Of a DNA stretch of 40,218 nucleotides, positions 23,347 through 31,573 are shown piece by piece. The notes under the pieces were generated by a model, which searched no databases, was not told where the DNA came from, and was given only the letters and a program-made list of their open reading frames with translations. The stretch covers positions 1-40,218 of the forward strand of contig NZ_BILY01000052.1 in assembly GCF_004000805.1 (NCBI RefSeq), read 5' to 3'. This DNA comes from Paenibacillus glycanilyticus NBRC 16618 (GTDB lineage Bacteria > Bacillota > Bacilli > Paenibacillales > Paenibacillaceae). Every line of letters begins with the position of its first letter. Positions within the stretch are counted from its first letter, which is position 1. The position numbers and the translations under genes are program-made.

Positions 23347-25185
23347 TTATGCGTTTGCTTGCGCCATTTTGCGGTGCTTCTCGGCACGCTCGCGCTCGCT
23401 CTTATTCAAGATTTTTTTACGCAGACGAATCGACTTCGGCGTAATTTCGCAATATTCGTCATCGTTCAGATACTCGAGCGCTTGCTCAAGGGAGAACAGA
23501 CGAGGCGTTTTGAGCTTAACGGTATCATCTTTGCCGGCGGAACGCACGTTAGTCAGTGCCTTCTCTTTACAGATGTTTACGATGATGTCGTTATCGCGGG
23601 TATGCTCGCCAACGATCATGCCTTCGTAAATTTCGGTGCCTGGCTCAACGAATTGAATACCGCGGTCTTCCACGCCCAGCATGCCGTAGAAGGTCGATGT
23701 TCCCGTCTCGCTCGATACGAGTACGCCTTGGTGACGGCCGCCAACTCCGGCTGCAAGTGGACCGTAGCTGTCGAATGCATGGTTCATAATGCCGTAGCCG
23801 CGCGTCAAAGTGAGGAACGAAGTACGGTAGCCGATCAAACCGCGTGCGGGAATGATGAATTCCAGACGAACTTGGCCGTTGCCGTTGTTGATCATGTTCA
23901 CCATCTCGGCTTTGCGCGTTCCAAGGCTTTCCATAACGGCGCCCATGCTGTCTTCCGGAACGTCAATCAGAAGGCGTTCGTACGGCTCGGACTTCACGCC
24001 GTCAACTTCCTTAATGATTACTTCCGGTTTGGATACTTGAAGCTCGAATCCTTCACGGCGCATATTCTCGATCAGAATGCCGAGGTGAAGCTCGCCACGG
24101 CCAGACACGATAAAGGCGTCAGGGCTTTCCGTTTCTTCAACGCGCAGCGCAACGTCAGTCTCAAGCTCCTTGAACAGACGCTCGCGAAGCTTACGGGAAG
24201 TAACCCATTTGCCTTCGCGGCCCGCGAACGGAGAGTTGTTGACAAGGAACGTCATTTGCAGCGTAGGCTCGTCGATTTTCAGAACCGGCAAAGCTTCCGG
24301 TTTCGAAGGATCGGCAATGGTCTCGCCGATATTAATGTCTTTAATACCCGCGATCGCAACGATGTCGCCTGCGCCCGCTTCTTCGATCTCGATACGCTTC
24401 AGACCCTGGAAGCCAAACAGCTTCTCGATGCGGGCTTGCTTCACGGCACCCTCACGGTTAATTACCGCAACGGATTGTCCTTGACGAACGATACCGCGGT
24501 TCACGCGGCCAACCGCGATACGGCCCAGGTATTCATTGTAGTCAAGCAGGGTTACAAGATATTGAAGCGGCTCATCAACCGTTTCGGTTGGATGAGGAAT
24601 GTGGCTTACGATCGTGTCGTACAAAGCTTGCATGTTGTCATCTTGCTTCTCGGGATCAAGGCTGGAAGTACCCATCAATGCGGAAGCATACACAACCGGG
24701 AACTCCAGTTGATCGTCATTCGCGCCAAGCTCGATGAACAGGTCGAGCACTTCATCAATAACTTCCGTAGGGCGGGCATTCGGACGGTCAATTTTATTAA
24801 CGACAACAATCGGCGTAAGGTTGCTCTCGAGTGCTTTGCGCAGTACGAATTTTGTTTGCGGCATGCAGCCTTCAAACGCGTCGACAACGAGCAATACGCC
24901 GTCAACCATCTTCATGATCCGTTCTACTTCACCGCCAAAGTCCGCGTGTCCAGGTGTATCGACGATATTGATCAGGTAGTCTTTATAAGTAATCGCCGTA
25001 TTTTTCGCCAGGATGGTAATACCGCGTTCGCGTTCCAAGTCGTTGGAATCCATTGCGCGCTCCTGTACAGCTTCATGTTCTCTGAATGTACCTGATTGCT
25101 GCAGCAGCTTATCGACCAAAGTTGTTTTGCCGTGGTCTACGTGGGCGATAATCGCAATATTCCGGATGTTTTCTCTTGCTTGCAT
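23347..25185 (-). CDS. typA: Ribosome-binding translational GTPase TypA/BipA
   Basis: A 612-residue GTPase of the EF-G-like family that binds ribosomes and helps subunit assembly and growth under stress such as cold. GTPase motifs are AHVDHGKTT (G1, about 14-22), RGITILAKN (G2), DTPGHADFGGEVER (G3) and NKIDRPNARP (G4). Domain II (GRIAVGRVNRGIV), EF-G III/V-like domains and the BipA-specific C-terminus (GVGGRHQGVLVSSETG...YEGMIVGEH...ALEYLNDDEYCEITPKSIRLRKK) follow. The length is normal. It heads the typA-ylaH-(90 aa)-LCP series, with a 29-nt gap to ylaH. Confidence 0.97.
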   Translation of the reverse strand: MQARENIRNIAIIAHVDHGKTTLVDKLLQQSGTFREHEAVQERAMDSNDLERERGITILAKNTAITYKDYLINIVDTPGHADFGGEVERIMKMVDGVLLVVDAFEGCMPQTKFVLRKALESNLTPIVVVNKIDRPNARPTEVIDEVLDLFIELGANDDQLEFPVVYASALMGTSSLDPEKQDDNMQALYDTIVSHIPHPTETVDEPLQYLVTLLDYNEYLGRIAVGRVNRGIVRQGQSVAVINREGAVKQARIEKLFGFQGLKRIEIEEAGAGDIVAIAGIKDINIGETIADPSKPEALPVLKIDEPTLQMTFLVNNSPFAGREGKWVTSRKLRERLFKELETDVALRVEETESPDAFIVSGRGELHLGILIENMRREGFELQVSKPEVIIKEVDGVKSEPYERLLIDVPEDSMGAVMESLGTRKAEMVNMINNGNGQVRLEFIIPARGLIGYRTSFLTLTRGYGIMNHAFDSYGPLAAGVGGRHQGVLVSSETGTSTFYGMLGVEDRGIQFVEPGTEIYEGMIVGEHTRDNDIIVNICKEKALTNVRSAGKDDTVKLKTPRLFSLEQALEYLNDDEYCEITPKSIRLRKKILNKSERERAEKHRKMAQANA

Positions 25186-25243
25186 AACTAATAATCCACT
25201 CCATTTTGTCTAATTTTCTTTCCTTACACAACTTACCGGACAC

Positions 25244-25729
25244 TTACCAGCGGCGCGAGCGGTTTGTGATTACCATCCAGCCGCCGGCAATCATCAGGAC
25301 AAGCGCAACAAGATAAATTCCCCAGCTCCATAACAAGACGAGCAACAGAAAAACTGCTGAAGCAACGGCAAGCGCTACAGACGCCGTAAGCGCAAATCGC
25401 GGGCGGGACGAGCCAAATAAATAATATTCGTAAAGACCGATGGCTGCGCCAAGCAGGAACAGCGGCCACAAATATTTCAGTGCATCCCATCCAGAAATGT
25501 TGCAAACCATAAACAGCAGCGCAGACACGGTTAGTATTCCACCTGGTACAAGCGCTGCCGCGGGAAGAAGCCTGCCAAAATAAAATACATGCAGAAGAAT
25601 TCCCGGAATGAGGACGAGCAGCGGCCAAAAAATAGCCCCCAAAAAGCTGAATACACCAAGTTTGCCCAGTAAAATAACGACCCCAGCTAGTAACACAATA
25701 ATTCCAGCGGAATATTTGTTATTAGGCAT
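25244..25729 (-). CDS. LiaI/LiaF-like transmembrane protein
   Basis: A 161-residue membrane protein with roughly six hydrophobic segments in repeated pairs. The opening GIIVLLAGVVILLGKLGVFSFLGAIFWPLLVLIPGILL resembles the LiaI-LiaF-like transmembrane module (DUF5668 type). No C-terminal LiaF domain is present. ATG 25729 with AAGGAG is preferred to ATG 25762, which has no ribosome site. It lies 58 nt upstream of typA in the same direction and may share its transcript. No partner two-component system is nearby, so a cell-envelope stress role would be speculation. Confidence 0.75.
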   Translation of the reverse strand: MPNNKYSAGIIVLLAGVVILLGKLGVFSFLGAIFWPLLVLIPGILLHVFYFGRLLPAAALVPGGILTVSALLFMVCNISGWDALKYLWPLFLLGAAIGLYEYYLFGSSRPRFALTASVALAVASAVFLLLVLLWSWGIYLVALVLMIAGGWMVITNRSRRW

Positions 25730-25845
25730 TTGCGTTCCGCTCCTTACAACGTCTACCCCCATACAGACGTACGACGCCAGTTTTTATCTATCATAGTTTA
25801 AAGGAACTGCGATGAAAATACCAGCGGGAACAGAAGGAACATTGC

Positions 25846-25873
25846 AAAAAAATACCGTTCACCTGTGAACGGT
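25846..25873 (-). terminator. Intrinsic terminator of the minus-strand terC gene
   Basis: A perfect 9-bp stem (25854-25862 with 25865-25873) is followed on the minus strand by A-TTTTTTT. Confidence 0.88.
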
Positions 25874-25888
25874 TTGTGAAAATGGGGT

Positions 25889-26554
25889 TTAAGTTCTCCG
25901 CTTCAATAAACCGATAATGACGACAAACGGGATGCAAAGCAGCGGTATAGCCTCGGCAGCCGTTCGTGATCCGTTAAACAATAAGGCATCCATTCCCGGA
26001 TCATGGACAAGCATTCCTCCCGCGGCATAACCAAGAAGCCCGGCGCCGATATACACAAGCGGAGGAAATTTGTGCAATAGAGTACCCAGAATCTGGCTCC
26101 CCCAAATGATCATCGGAATGCTAAGCGCGATCCCAAGCAGAATAAGCACCGTATCCCCGTCCGCTACCGCCGCTATCGCCAGGACATTATCGAGACTCAT
26201 AATAAAATCCGCCATGACGATTGTGCGTACCGCCTGGGACAACGACTTGGATTTTTTGCGGGGCATATGCAGATCGCCCTCGCCCTCCTGTCCGGCATCC
26301 GCGAGGAGCTTTGCCGCGATATACAGCAAAAGCAGCGATCCGATAGCCTGCAAATAAGGAATCTGAAGCAAAGAAATAGCAGCCAGCGTCAGCAGGCATC
26401 GCAGCCCGACGGCAGCAAGCGCCCCCCACCATACCGCCCTTTTGCGCTCCTTTGGAGGCAGCTGTTGGCTGGCCATTGCAATAACGACGGCATTATCTCC
26501 GCTTAATAACAGGTTAATCAGGACAATTTGAAGAAAAGTCAGCACACTATCCAT
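25889..26554 (-). CDS. TerC family integral membrane protein (copy 1)
   Basis: A 221-residue membrane protein with about seven helices. The conserved acidic motifs of TerC proteins lie in helices LLLSGDNAVVIAMAS (near the start) and IMSLDNVLAIAAVADG. Family members in Bacillus (YkoY, YceF, MeeF/MeeY) are implicated in manganese export and metalation of exoenzymes; others in tellurite resistance. From ATG 26554 there is an AGAGGGGG ribosome site; the longer frame to 26599 is less likely. It is divergent from a second terC gene with a 158-nt shared upstream region. Confidence 0.9.
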   Translation of the reverse strand: MDSVLTFLQIVLINLLLSGDNAVVIAMASQQLPPKERKRAVWWGALAAVGLRCLLTLAAISLLQIPYLQAIGSLLLLYIAAKLLADAGQEGEGDLHMPRKKSKSLSQAVRTIVMADFIMSLDNVLAIAAVADGDTVLILLGIALSIPMIIWGSQILGTLLHKFPPLVYIGAGLLGYAAGGMLVHDPGMDALLFNGSRTAAEAIPLLCIPFVVIIGLLKRRT

Positions 26555-26712
26555 TTTGCGTTCGCCCCCTCTCTTACCACCTGTATGAGAAACGGACAAG
26601 TTTTATGAAGGGATGTCCCAAAAATTTTTGAATCCTCCCCCGTCCTTCGTGCGTAGTAAATGAAGTCTTTCGAGACTATTGGGATTTTTGTCGGAAGGGA
26701 GGGTCACGAATA
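26555..26712. promoter_or_regulatory. Divergent regulatory region of the two terC genes
   Basis: These 158 nt must hold both promoters. I see a small AGTCT-TTCG-AGACT hairpin (about 26673-26686) and GGGATGTCCC (about 26610-26619). Some Bacillus terC genes are under the manganese (yybP-ykoY) riboswitch, but I do not recognise that aptamer here, and there is little room for it. Confidence 0.35.
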
Positions 26713-27414
26713 ATGGATGTATTTACAGTAGATTTTTGGCTGGCACTGCTTAATATTGTCTTTATCGATCTCATTCTGGCAGGCGACAACGCCATTGTTA
26801 TCGGTATGGCCGCCCGCAACTTGCCGCAGCATCAGCAGAAGAAAGCCGTCCTGTGGGGTACGGTAGGCGCAATCGGCATCCGGATCATCGCTACCGTCGC
26901 CGTGGTGCGGCTGCTCGGTTTGCCTTGGCTCCATCTTGCAGGCGGTCTCCTGCTTTTATGGATTGCATATAAGCTGCTTGTACAGGAAGACGATAAGCAT
27001 GGCGACATCAAAGCCGGCAATACGCTTTGGCAGTCGATTCAGACCATCATTATCGCCGATGCGGCAATGGGAATCGATAACGTCATCGCGGTCGCAGGCG
27101 CCTCGCATGGCAACACGCTGCTTGTCATTTTAGGCCTCCTGATCAGCGTACCGGTTATCGTCTGGGGCTCAACTCTCTTCATTAAGCTGATCAACAAATT
27201 TACATGGATCATTTATCTGGGCTCCGGTGTACTCGGCTATACAGCAGCCAAGATGATTACCCATGAAAAAGCGTTCGAGGATTTCTTCAAGGACAACCCC
27301 GTATATTATTGGTCCTTTGTCATTCTCGTCATCGCGCTGATTATCGCTGCTGGATTATTGACCAACAACCGCAGAAAGCATGCTGTACAAGAAAAAAGCA
27401 GAGAAACCGTCTAA
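26713..27414 (+). CDS. TerC family integral membrane protein (copy 2)
   Basis: A 233-residue membrane protein of the same family as its divergent neighbour. It has the acidic motifs IDLILAGDNAIVIGMAARNL and IIIADAAMGIDNVIAVAGASHG, about seven helices and a basic tail. A likely role is export of manganese or another divalent metal, from Bacillus homologues. The two proteins are clearly paralogous but not recent duplicates. The ATG lies downstream of GGGAGGG. Its last codons form the left arm of the terminator at 27392-27432. Confidence 0.9.
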   Translation: MDVFTVDFWLALLNIVFIDLILAGDNAIVIGMAARNLPQHQQKKAVLWGTVGAIGIRIIATVAVVRLLGLPWLHLAGGLLLLWIAYKLLVQEDDKHGDIKAGNTLWQSIQTIIIADAAMGIDNVIAVAGASHGNTLLVILGLLISVPVIVWGSTLFIKLINKFTWIIYLGSGVLGYTAAKMITHEKAFEDFFKDNPVYYWSFVILVIALIIAAGLLTNNRRKHAVQEKSRETV

Positions 27415-27432
27415 CGGGTTCTCTGCTTTTTT
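27392..27432. terminator. Bidirectional terminator overlapping the terC 3' end
   Basis: AAAAAAGCAGAGAA (27392-27405) pairs with TTCTCTGCTTTTTT (27419-27432); the TAA stop of terC lies in the loop. It also serves thiI, whose stop is at 27439 on the opposite strand. Confidence 0.88.
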
Positions 27433-27438
27433 ATTATT

Positions 27439-28659
27439 TTAGAACCAGCGGTCTTCCCCTGCCGGTTCCTCCTCGGGCTGCGCTTCCGGTGTCAGCTCCA
27501 TGACCTCCGTACGCTCCACGGCCTCAAGCAGCATTTGCTCCAGCTCCGAAATATAGGATTCCGCCCGCTCCACAACGTTCAAGTTCGGATTCGTGGTTGG
27601 CGATTTCGGCAGGAACAACGTACAGCAGTCCTCGTAAGGAAGTATGGAGGTTTCGAAGGTTCCAATCCGCACCGCTTCGTTAATAATTTCCTGCTTGTCC
27701 ATCATGATAAGCGGCTTCAGCAATGGCAGTACCGTTGCCCGACCGATTACGTTCATGCTGGACAACGTCTGGCTGGCCACCTGGCCGAGGCTCTCTCCCG
27801 TTACGATGCCGCCGGCACCGCTTCTGACAGCCAACTGCTCAGTAATGCGGAGCATGGCGCGTCGCATCAGCGTAATCATCATGCTGTCCTGCTTGGCTTG
27901 TACGAGCCTTGTCTGAATGTCGGTAAAAGGCACCAGGTGGAGCTTCAGCGGCGCTCCCGCATAGTAGGACAGTCTTCTCGCGAGATCAATGACCTTCTCC
28001 TTCGCCTGGTCGCTGGTGAACGGGTAGCTGTGGAAATGCACCGCCTCCAGCTCAAGCCCCTTGCGCATGGCCATCCAGCCCGCTACGGGGCTGTCAATGC
28101 CGCCCGACAGCAGCAGCATCGCTTTGCCATTCGAGCCGAACGGGAAACCTCCTGCCCCTGGAATAACGGAGTTGTAGACGAAGGTCCCTTCCTCGTAAGT
28201 ATCAACGCGCAGCTCCACTTCCGGCTTCCGCACGTCTACTTTCAGATCGGCGAAAGCTCGCAGCACATGGGAACCAACCAAGTGGTTCATTTCCTGCGAA
28301 GAATGCGCAAACGGCTTCCAGGCGCGCTTCGCGTTTACCTTGAAGGTTGCCGGTTCTTTCTCCAGCCCTTTCATCACTTGCAAGGCAGCAGCTTGGATAT
28401 TCTCCAGCTCGTTCTCCGCCTGGATCACCGGGCTGAATGAAATAATGCCGAATACATCCTTCAGACGCTCCGCAATCGGTTCAAACGACTCTCCGTTCAG
28501 GGAGATCGTCATCCTGCCGAAAGACTTGGCGTAAGTCAATGCGGCGAAGCTCTTCAGAGCCCGCTTGATCTGCTGCTGCATCCGCTTCTCGAATTGATTG
28601 CGGTTGCGTCCCTTCATGACGAGGTCGCCATAACGGACGATTACTTTATCGTAAATCAC
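27439..28659 (-). CDS. thiI: tRNA 4-thiouridine synthetase ThiI
   Basis: Adenylates U8 of tRNA and transfers sulfur to make 4-thiouridine; it also contributes sulfur for thiamine in some bacteria. The protein has an N-terminal ferredoxin-like and THUMP region (about 1-160) and a PP-loop ATPase with LLSGGIDSPVAGW (SGGIDSP at 185-191). The C-terminal rhodanese domain of E. coli ThiI is absent, as in Bacillus, where the adjacent desulfurase supplies sulfur. The chosen start is GTG 28659, one base after the nifS stop, with AAAGGAG upstream, giving 406 residues. A TTG at 28680 would lie next to the ribosome site itself. Confidence 0.95.
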   Translation of the reverse strand: MIYDKVIVRYGDLVMKGRNRNQFEKRMQQQIKRALKSFAALTYAKSFGRMTISLNGESFEPIAERLKDVFGIISFSPVIQAENELENIQAAALQVMKGLEKEPATFKVNAKRAWKPFAHSSQEMNHLVGSHVLRAFADLKVDVRKPEVELRVDTYEEGTFVYNSVIPGAGGFPFGSNGKAMLLLSGGIDSPVAGWMAMRKGLELEAVHFHSYPFTSDQAKEKVIDLARRLSYYAGAPLKLHLVPFTDIQTRLVQAKQDSMMITLMRRAMLRITEQLAVRSGAGGIVTGESLGQVASQTLSSMNVIGRATVLPLLKPLIMMDKQEIINEAVRIGTFETSILPYEDCCTLFLPKSPTTNPNLNVVERAESYISELEQMLLEAVERTEVMELTPEAQPEEEPAGEDRWF

Positions 28660-28660
28660 G

Positions 28661-29818
28661 TTAAGATTTGCTCCTTTCAAGCGGCTTCAGCTGCGCAACG
28701 GTCTTGCTCAGCATGACAACCAGCTTGTCGATATCCTGCTCCGTATGCTCGTCTCCAAAGCTGATGCGGATGCCTCCCGCCGCACGCTCGGGTGCTGCTC
28801 CCATCGCCAGCAGCACCTTGCTTGGCTTGTTATCCTTCGAGGAGCAGGCCGATTTCGTCGAGATGATGGCGCCTTGCTCCTCCATCATGTGGACGATAAC
28901 TTCCGGCTTCATGCCCGGATAGGAAAAATGCACGATATGCGGCGCCATAACCGCCGCGTCCTCGCTGCCGTTCAGCACAAGCTGCGGAATATCCGCAACC
29001 TGCCGGAGCAGCCGCTCGCGCAGCGCATACATCCGGCTGCGGTTCTTCTCTTCGGCCTGCATGCTCATCCGCAGCGCCTTAGCGGAAGCGACAATGCCCG
29101 GCACATTTTGCGTGCCAGCCCGCATGCCGCGTTCCTGCGAGCCTCCGGATTGCAGCGGCTGCAATTGCAGCCCTTCCCGCACATAAAGATAACCAACGCC
29201 TTTAGGGCCGCGAAGCTTATGCGCCGAACCGCTAAGCAGATCGATTCTCCACTCCTTAAGTTTAACGGGGAGTTTGCCGATGCTCTGCACCGCATCCACA
29301 TGGAACAGGATACGCGGATATTCGGACAGCAGCCGGCCGATCTTCTCAATCGGCTGTATGGATCCTACTTCATTATTGACATGCATGATGCTGATCAATA
29401 TCGTCTCATCCGTTATAGACGCCTTTAGTTGTTTGAGATCCACATGCCCCGTCGAGCTGACAGGCAAATAGGTTACCCGGAAGCCTTCTTGTTCAAGCTG
29501 GCGGAAGGCATCATTGACGGAAGAATGCTCAATCTGGGTCGTAATGAGATGATTGCCCCGGCTGCGGAATTGTCTGGCCGCGCCTTTTACCGCGAGGTTA
29601 TTGCTTTCCGTTCCGCCCGAAGTGAACAGCCACTCCTCCGGCTTTACGCCGAACTGCTCCGCAAGCACGGAACGGGAACGGGTAATCAGCTTGTCGGCTT
29701 CAACTCCCGCACGGTGAATGGAGGAAGGATTGGCGTAATGGGCTTTCATCACTTCCGCGAACGTATCCGCGACCTCCGCATAAGGCGGGGTGGATGCGCA
29801 ATGATCGAAATACAGCAT
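28661..29818 (-). CDS. Cysteine desulfurase, NifS/IscS family (NifZ-like, ThiI partner)
   Basis: PLP enzyme that removes sulfur from cysteine as an enzyme-bound persulfide. The 385-residue protein has the start YFDHCASTPPY, the cofactor lysine in SGSAHKLRGPKGVG (K201), the catalytic Cys in TKSACSS (C325), and GMRAGTQNVPGIV. The next gene, thiI, begins one base after this stop. That mirrors the nifZ-thiI pair of B. subtilis, so it very probably feeds sulfur to ThiI for tRNA s4U rather than serving general Fe-S assembly. Confidence 0.93.
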   Translation of the reverse strand: MLYFDHCASTPPYAEVADTFAEVMKAHYANPSSIHRAGVEADKLITRSRSVLAEQFGVKPEEWLFTSGGTESNNLAVKGAARQFRSRGNHLITTQIEHSSVNDAFRQLEQEGFRVTYLPVSSTGHVDLKQLKASITDETILISIMHVNNEVGSIQPIEKIGRLLSEYPRILFHVDAVQSIGKLPVKLKEWRIDLLSGSAHKLRGPKGVGYLYVREGLQLQPLQSGGSQERGMRAGTQNVPGIVASAKALRMSMQAEEKNRSRMYALRERLLRQVADIPQLVLNGSEDAAVMAPHIVHFSYPGMKPEVIVHMMEEQGAIISTKSACSSKDNKPSKVLLAMGAAPERAAGGIRISFGDEHTEQDIDKLVVMLSKTVAQLKPLERSKS

Positions 29819-29838
29819 ATATTCACAACACCTTTCCT

Positions 29839-29892
29839 AAAAAGAGAAAACCTCTACCGGGACCGTTCCTGAGGAACGGCCGCGTTTAGAGG
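29839..29892 (-). terminator. Two-tier terminator of the lytic transglycosylase gene
   Basis: The outer stem CCTCTA/TAGAGG (29851-29856 with 29887-29892) encloses CCGTTCC/GGAACGG (29863-29869 with 29873-29879). It is followed on the minus strand by TTTTCTCTTTTT. Confidence 0.86.
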
Positions 29893-29936
29893 CAAGTTGT
29901 ATCTCCAAACCAAAATTAAAAATACTATCAAGCGGA

Positions 29937-30623
29937 CTAATGTCGGGCTCCAAGCACCTTGCCAATGTACCGCTGCGTTTCCTCAGGAAGCTTGTCCAGA
30001 TTAGCGAGCAGTTCGCTGTCCGTCGAGATGCCAAGCCGGTCGATCCGGCCGGGACCCGCATTATAAGCGGCTAGGGCTACTTGTTCATTACCGTTGTATT
30101 TGCCAAGCAGATAGGATAAATATTTCGAACCGCCATCAATGTTCTGCTGCGGATCGAGGGAATCCGTTACCCCAAGACCGCGGGCAGTCGAATCCATCAG
30201 CTGCATAAGTCCTTTTGCCCCAACGGAGGATACCGCGCCGGAATTGAATCCGGACTCCGTACGAATAACCCCTCTGATCAGCTCGGGATCAATGCCGTAT
30301 TTGGCCGCAGCCTCTGTAATCAGAGCATCATAGTCGGTTGGAGAGGAGCTGCTTGACTGGTCAGTCGCTCCGCTTAATGCGGCACTGTACAAACTAGGCA
30401 CGCTAGCCAGCTTGGCAAGCGAATCCGAAGTCAGCATACTTGGCTCAATACTAGCCGTATCGGCGAAATCGCCGTTCATATATTGAGACAGCAAAAAGTC
30501 AAACATGGACGCGCTGCCGTCGCCGCTATTCACGTCAAGCGGATTAGCCGCCGTTTGAAAATCCAGAGTTGGTGAAAGCTGCAGCTGGAGCAGCTGCTTC
30601 AACGTACGAGAGTCGATACTCAT
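29937..30623 (-). CDS. Lytic transglycosylase (SLT domain) without obvious signal peptide
   Basis: Predicted peptidoglycan-cleaving enzyme with 1,6-anhydro product chemistry. The 228-residue product starts at ATG 30623 (GGAGG 5 nt upstream); the frame is open far upstream but without a better start. Residues 1-95 are low-complexity and Ser-rich. The SLT domain (about 97-225) shows the catalytic Glu in RTESGFN (E123), then GAKGLMQLM (about 135-143) and LAAYNAGPG (about 184-192). No hydrophobic signal segment is seen, which is odd for an exported enzyme. It resembles the SLT region of YjbJ/CwlQ in B. subtilis. Confidence 0.88.
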   Translation of the reverse strand: MSIDSRTLKQLLQLQLSPTLDFQTAANPLDVNSGDGSASMFDFLLSQYMNGDFADTASIEPSMLTSDSLAKLASVPSLYSAALSGATDQSSSSSPTDYDALITEAAAKYGIDPELIRGVIRTESGFNSGAVSSVGAKGLMQLMDSTARGLGVTDSLDPQQNIDGGSKYLSYLLGKYNGNEQVALAAYNAGPGRIDRLGISTDSELLANLDKLPEETQRYIGKVLGARH

Positions 30624-30721
30624 GGGGTCCTCCAGTCGAATAAAAAGGGTATAAATGATGTATCGGTTTTTATTGTACATGTTTTTACTTATAACGGCTA
30701 GTACTGCGGTTCCCATGCATA

Positions 30722-30754
30722 GAAAAAGCAGCTCCAACGCATCGGAGCTGCTCT
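30722..30754 (-). terminator. Intrinsic terminator of the nitroreductase gene
   Basis: A 9-bp stem (30727-30735 with 30744-30752) is followed on the minus strand by TTTTTCT, shortly after the nitroreductase stop. Confidence 0.88.
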
Positions 30755-30768
30755 TTCCTATAGCGATA

Positions 30769-31386
30769 TTATTTGAAAACTTTAACGCGCTCGTCGATTG
30801 GCTGGAATTGCTTCTCGCCCGGAGCTGCAGTTGGAGTACCAAACGGCATTTGAGCAATCAGCTGCCAGCTGGCAGGAATGTCCCAAGTTTGCTTCACTTC
30901 TTCGTCGATCAGCGGGTTGTAATGCTGGAGGGAAGCGCCAAGGCCTTGCTCCTCAAGCAAAGTCCATACAACGTATTGAACGATTGCGGAAGAGTGCTGC
31001 GACCATTTAGGGAAGTTGTCGGCATAGCTTGGGAACTGTTGTTGAAGGCCTTCAACGACAGTTGTGTCTTCGAAGAACAGCACCGAGCCATAGCCTGCCT
31101 TGAAGCTGTCAACACGTTGTTCCGTAGAAGCGAATTGATCGGCAGGTACAATTTTGCGGAGCGTTTCTTTTACGATGTTCCACAGTTTAGCGTGGTTTTC
31201 GCCAAGCAATACAACTGTGCGTGCGCTTTGGGAGTTGAATGCGGACGGCGAGTATTTTACCGCATCTTGCACAAGGCTGATGATTTGGTCATCCGAAATT
31301 GGCGATTGATTGCTGATAGCATAATAAGTGCGTCTTGCTTTGATCGCCTCGATAAGGGATTTCGAAATAGTAGAAGTATTTGACAT
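30769..31386 (-). CDS. Nitroreductase family protein
   Basis: A 205-residue FMN-dependent NAD(P)H oxidoreductase. It has the family's N-terminal KARRTYYAISNQSPISDDQI, the FMN-contact segment KYSPSAFNSQSARTVVLLGE, and the C-terminal LGASLQHYNPLID...IAQMPFG. It is most like fungal/bacterial HBN1-YdgI type nitroreductases. The likely role is detoxifying nitro compounds, quinones or reactive electrophiles. The ATG is preceded by AGGAGG with a 9-nt spacer. It is monocistronic with its own terminator. A palindrome covering its -10 region suggests a dedicated repressor, not encoded next door. Confidence 0.9.
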   Translation of the reverse strand: MSNTSTISKSLIEAIKARRTYYAISNQSPISDDQIISLVQDAVKYSPSAFNSQSARTVVLLGENHAKLWNIVKETLRKIVPADQFASTEQRVDSFKAGYGSVLFFEDTTVVEGLQQQFPSYADNFPKWSQHSSAIVQYVVWTLLEEQGLGASLQHYNPLIDEEVKQTWDIPASWQLIAQMPFGTPTAAPGEKQFQPIDERVKVFK

Positions 31387-31426
31387 TTTTGTCTGCCTCC
31401 TAGGTTGTTTTTAAGTAACTTTCTTT

Positions 31427-31464
31427 ATGTTAGTAACATTACATTGCTCCGAAGGCTATGTCAA
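31427..31464 (-). promoter_or_regulatory. Nitroreductase promoter with overlapping palindromic operator
   Basis: On the minus strand a perfect TTGACA (31464-31459), a 17-nt spacer and a weak -10 TAATGT (31441-31436) precede the nitroreductase gene. A perfect 6-1-6 palindrome (31427-31439, ATGTTA-C-TAACAT on the minus strand) overlaps the -10. AGTAAC recurs at 31414-31419 and 31432-31437 on the plus strand. A MarR- or HxlR-type repressor would fit such a site; that is inference. Confidence 0.6.
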
Positions 31465-31532
31465 GCACTTCACCATTTATTTTGTCTAATCCGCTCTCTA
31501 ATACAAGTGTCAAGATTGGCCAGCGAACAACG

Positions 31533-31560
31533 CAAAAAAGCCGCTCCCAAAAGGAACGGC
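31533..31560 (-). terminator. Intrinsic terminator after the 242-aa gene
   Basis: GCCGTTCC pairs with GGAGCGGC (31553-31560 with 31540-31547), followed by TTTTTT on the minus strand. Confidence 0.88.
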
Positions 31561-31573
31561 CTCGTCTGAGCTC

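Noticed and set aside
23359..25095. A 578-codon open frame on the plus strand
   Set aside because: It is the exact antisense shadow of typA, whose GTPase motifs are unmistakable; no ribosome site or family signature supports the antisense frame.
26555..26712. Manganese (yybP-ykoY) riboswitch expected before terC
   Set aside because: The gap is short and I could not find the conserved aptamer blocks on either strand.
27535..28440. A 301-codon plus-strand open frame
   Set aside because: Antisense to thiI, with unusual His/Arg/Gln-rich composition and no recognisable domain.
30624..30857. Long N-terminal extension of the SLT enzyme
   Set aside because: It passes through the nitroreductase terminator and has no good start; ATG 30623 has GGAGG 5 nt upstream.
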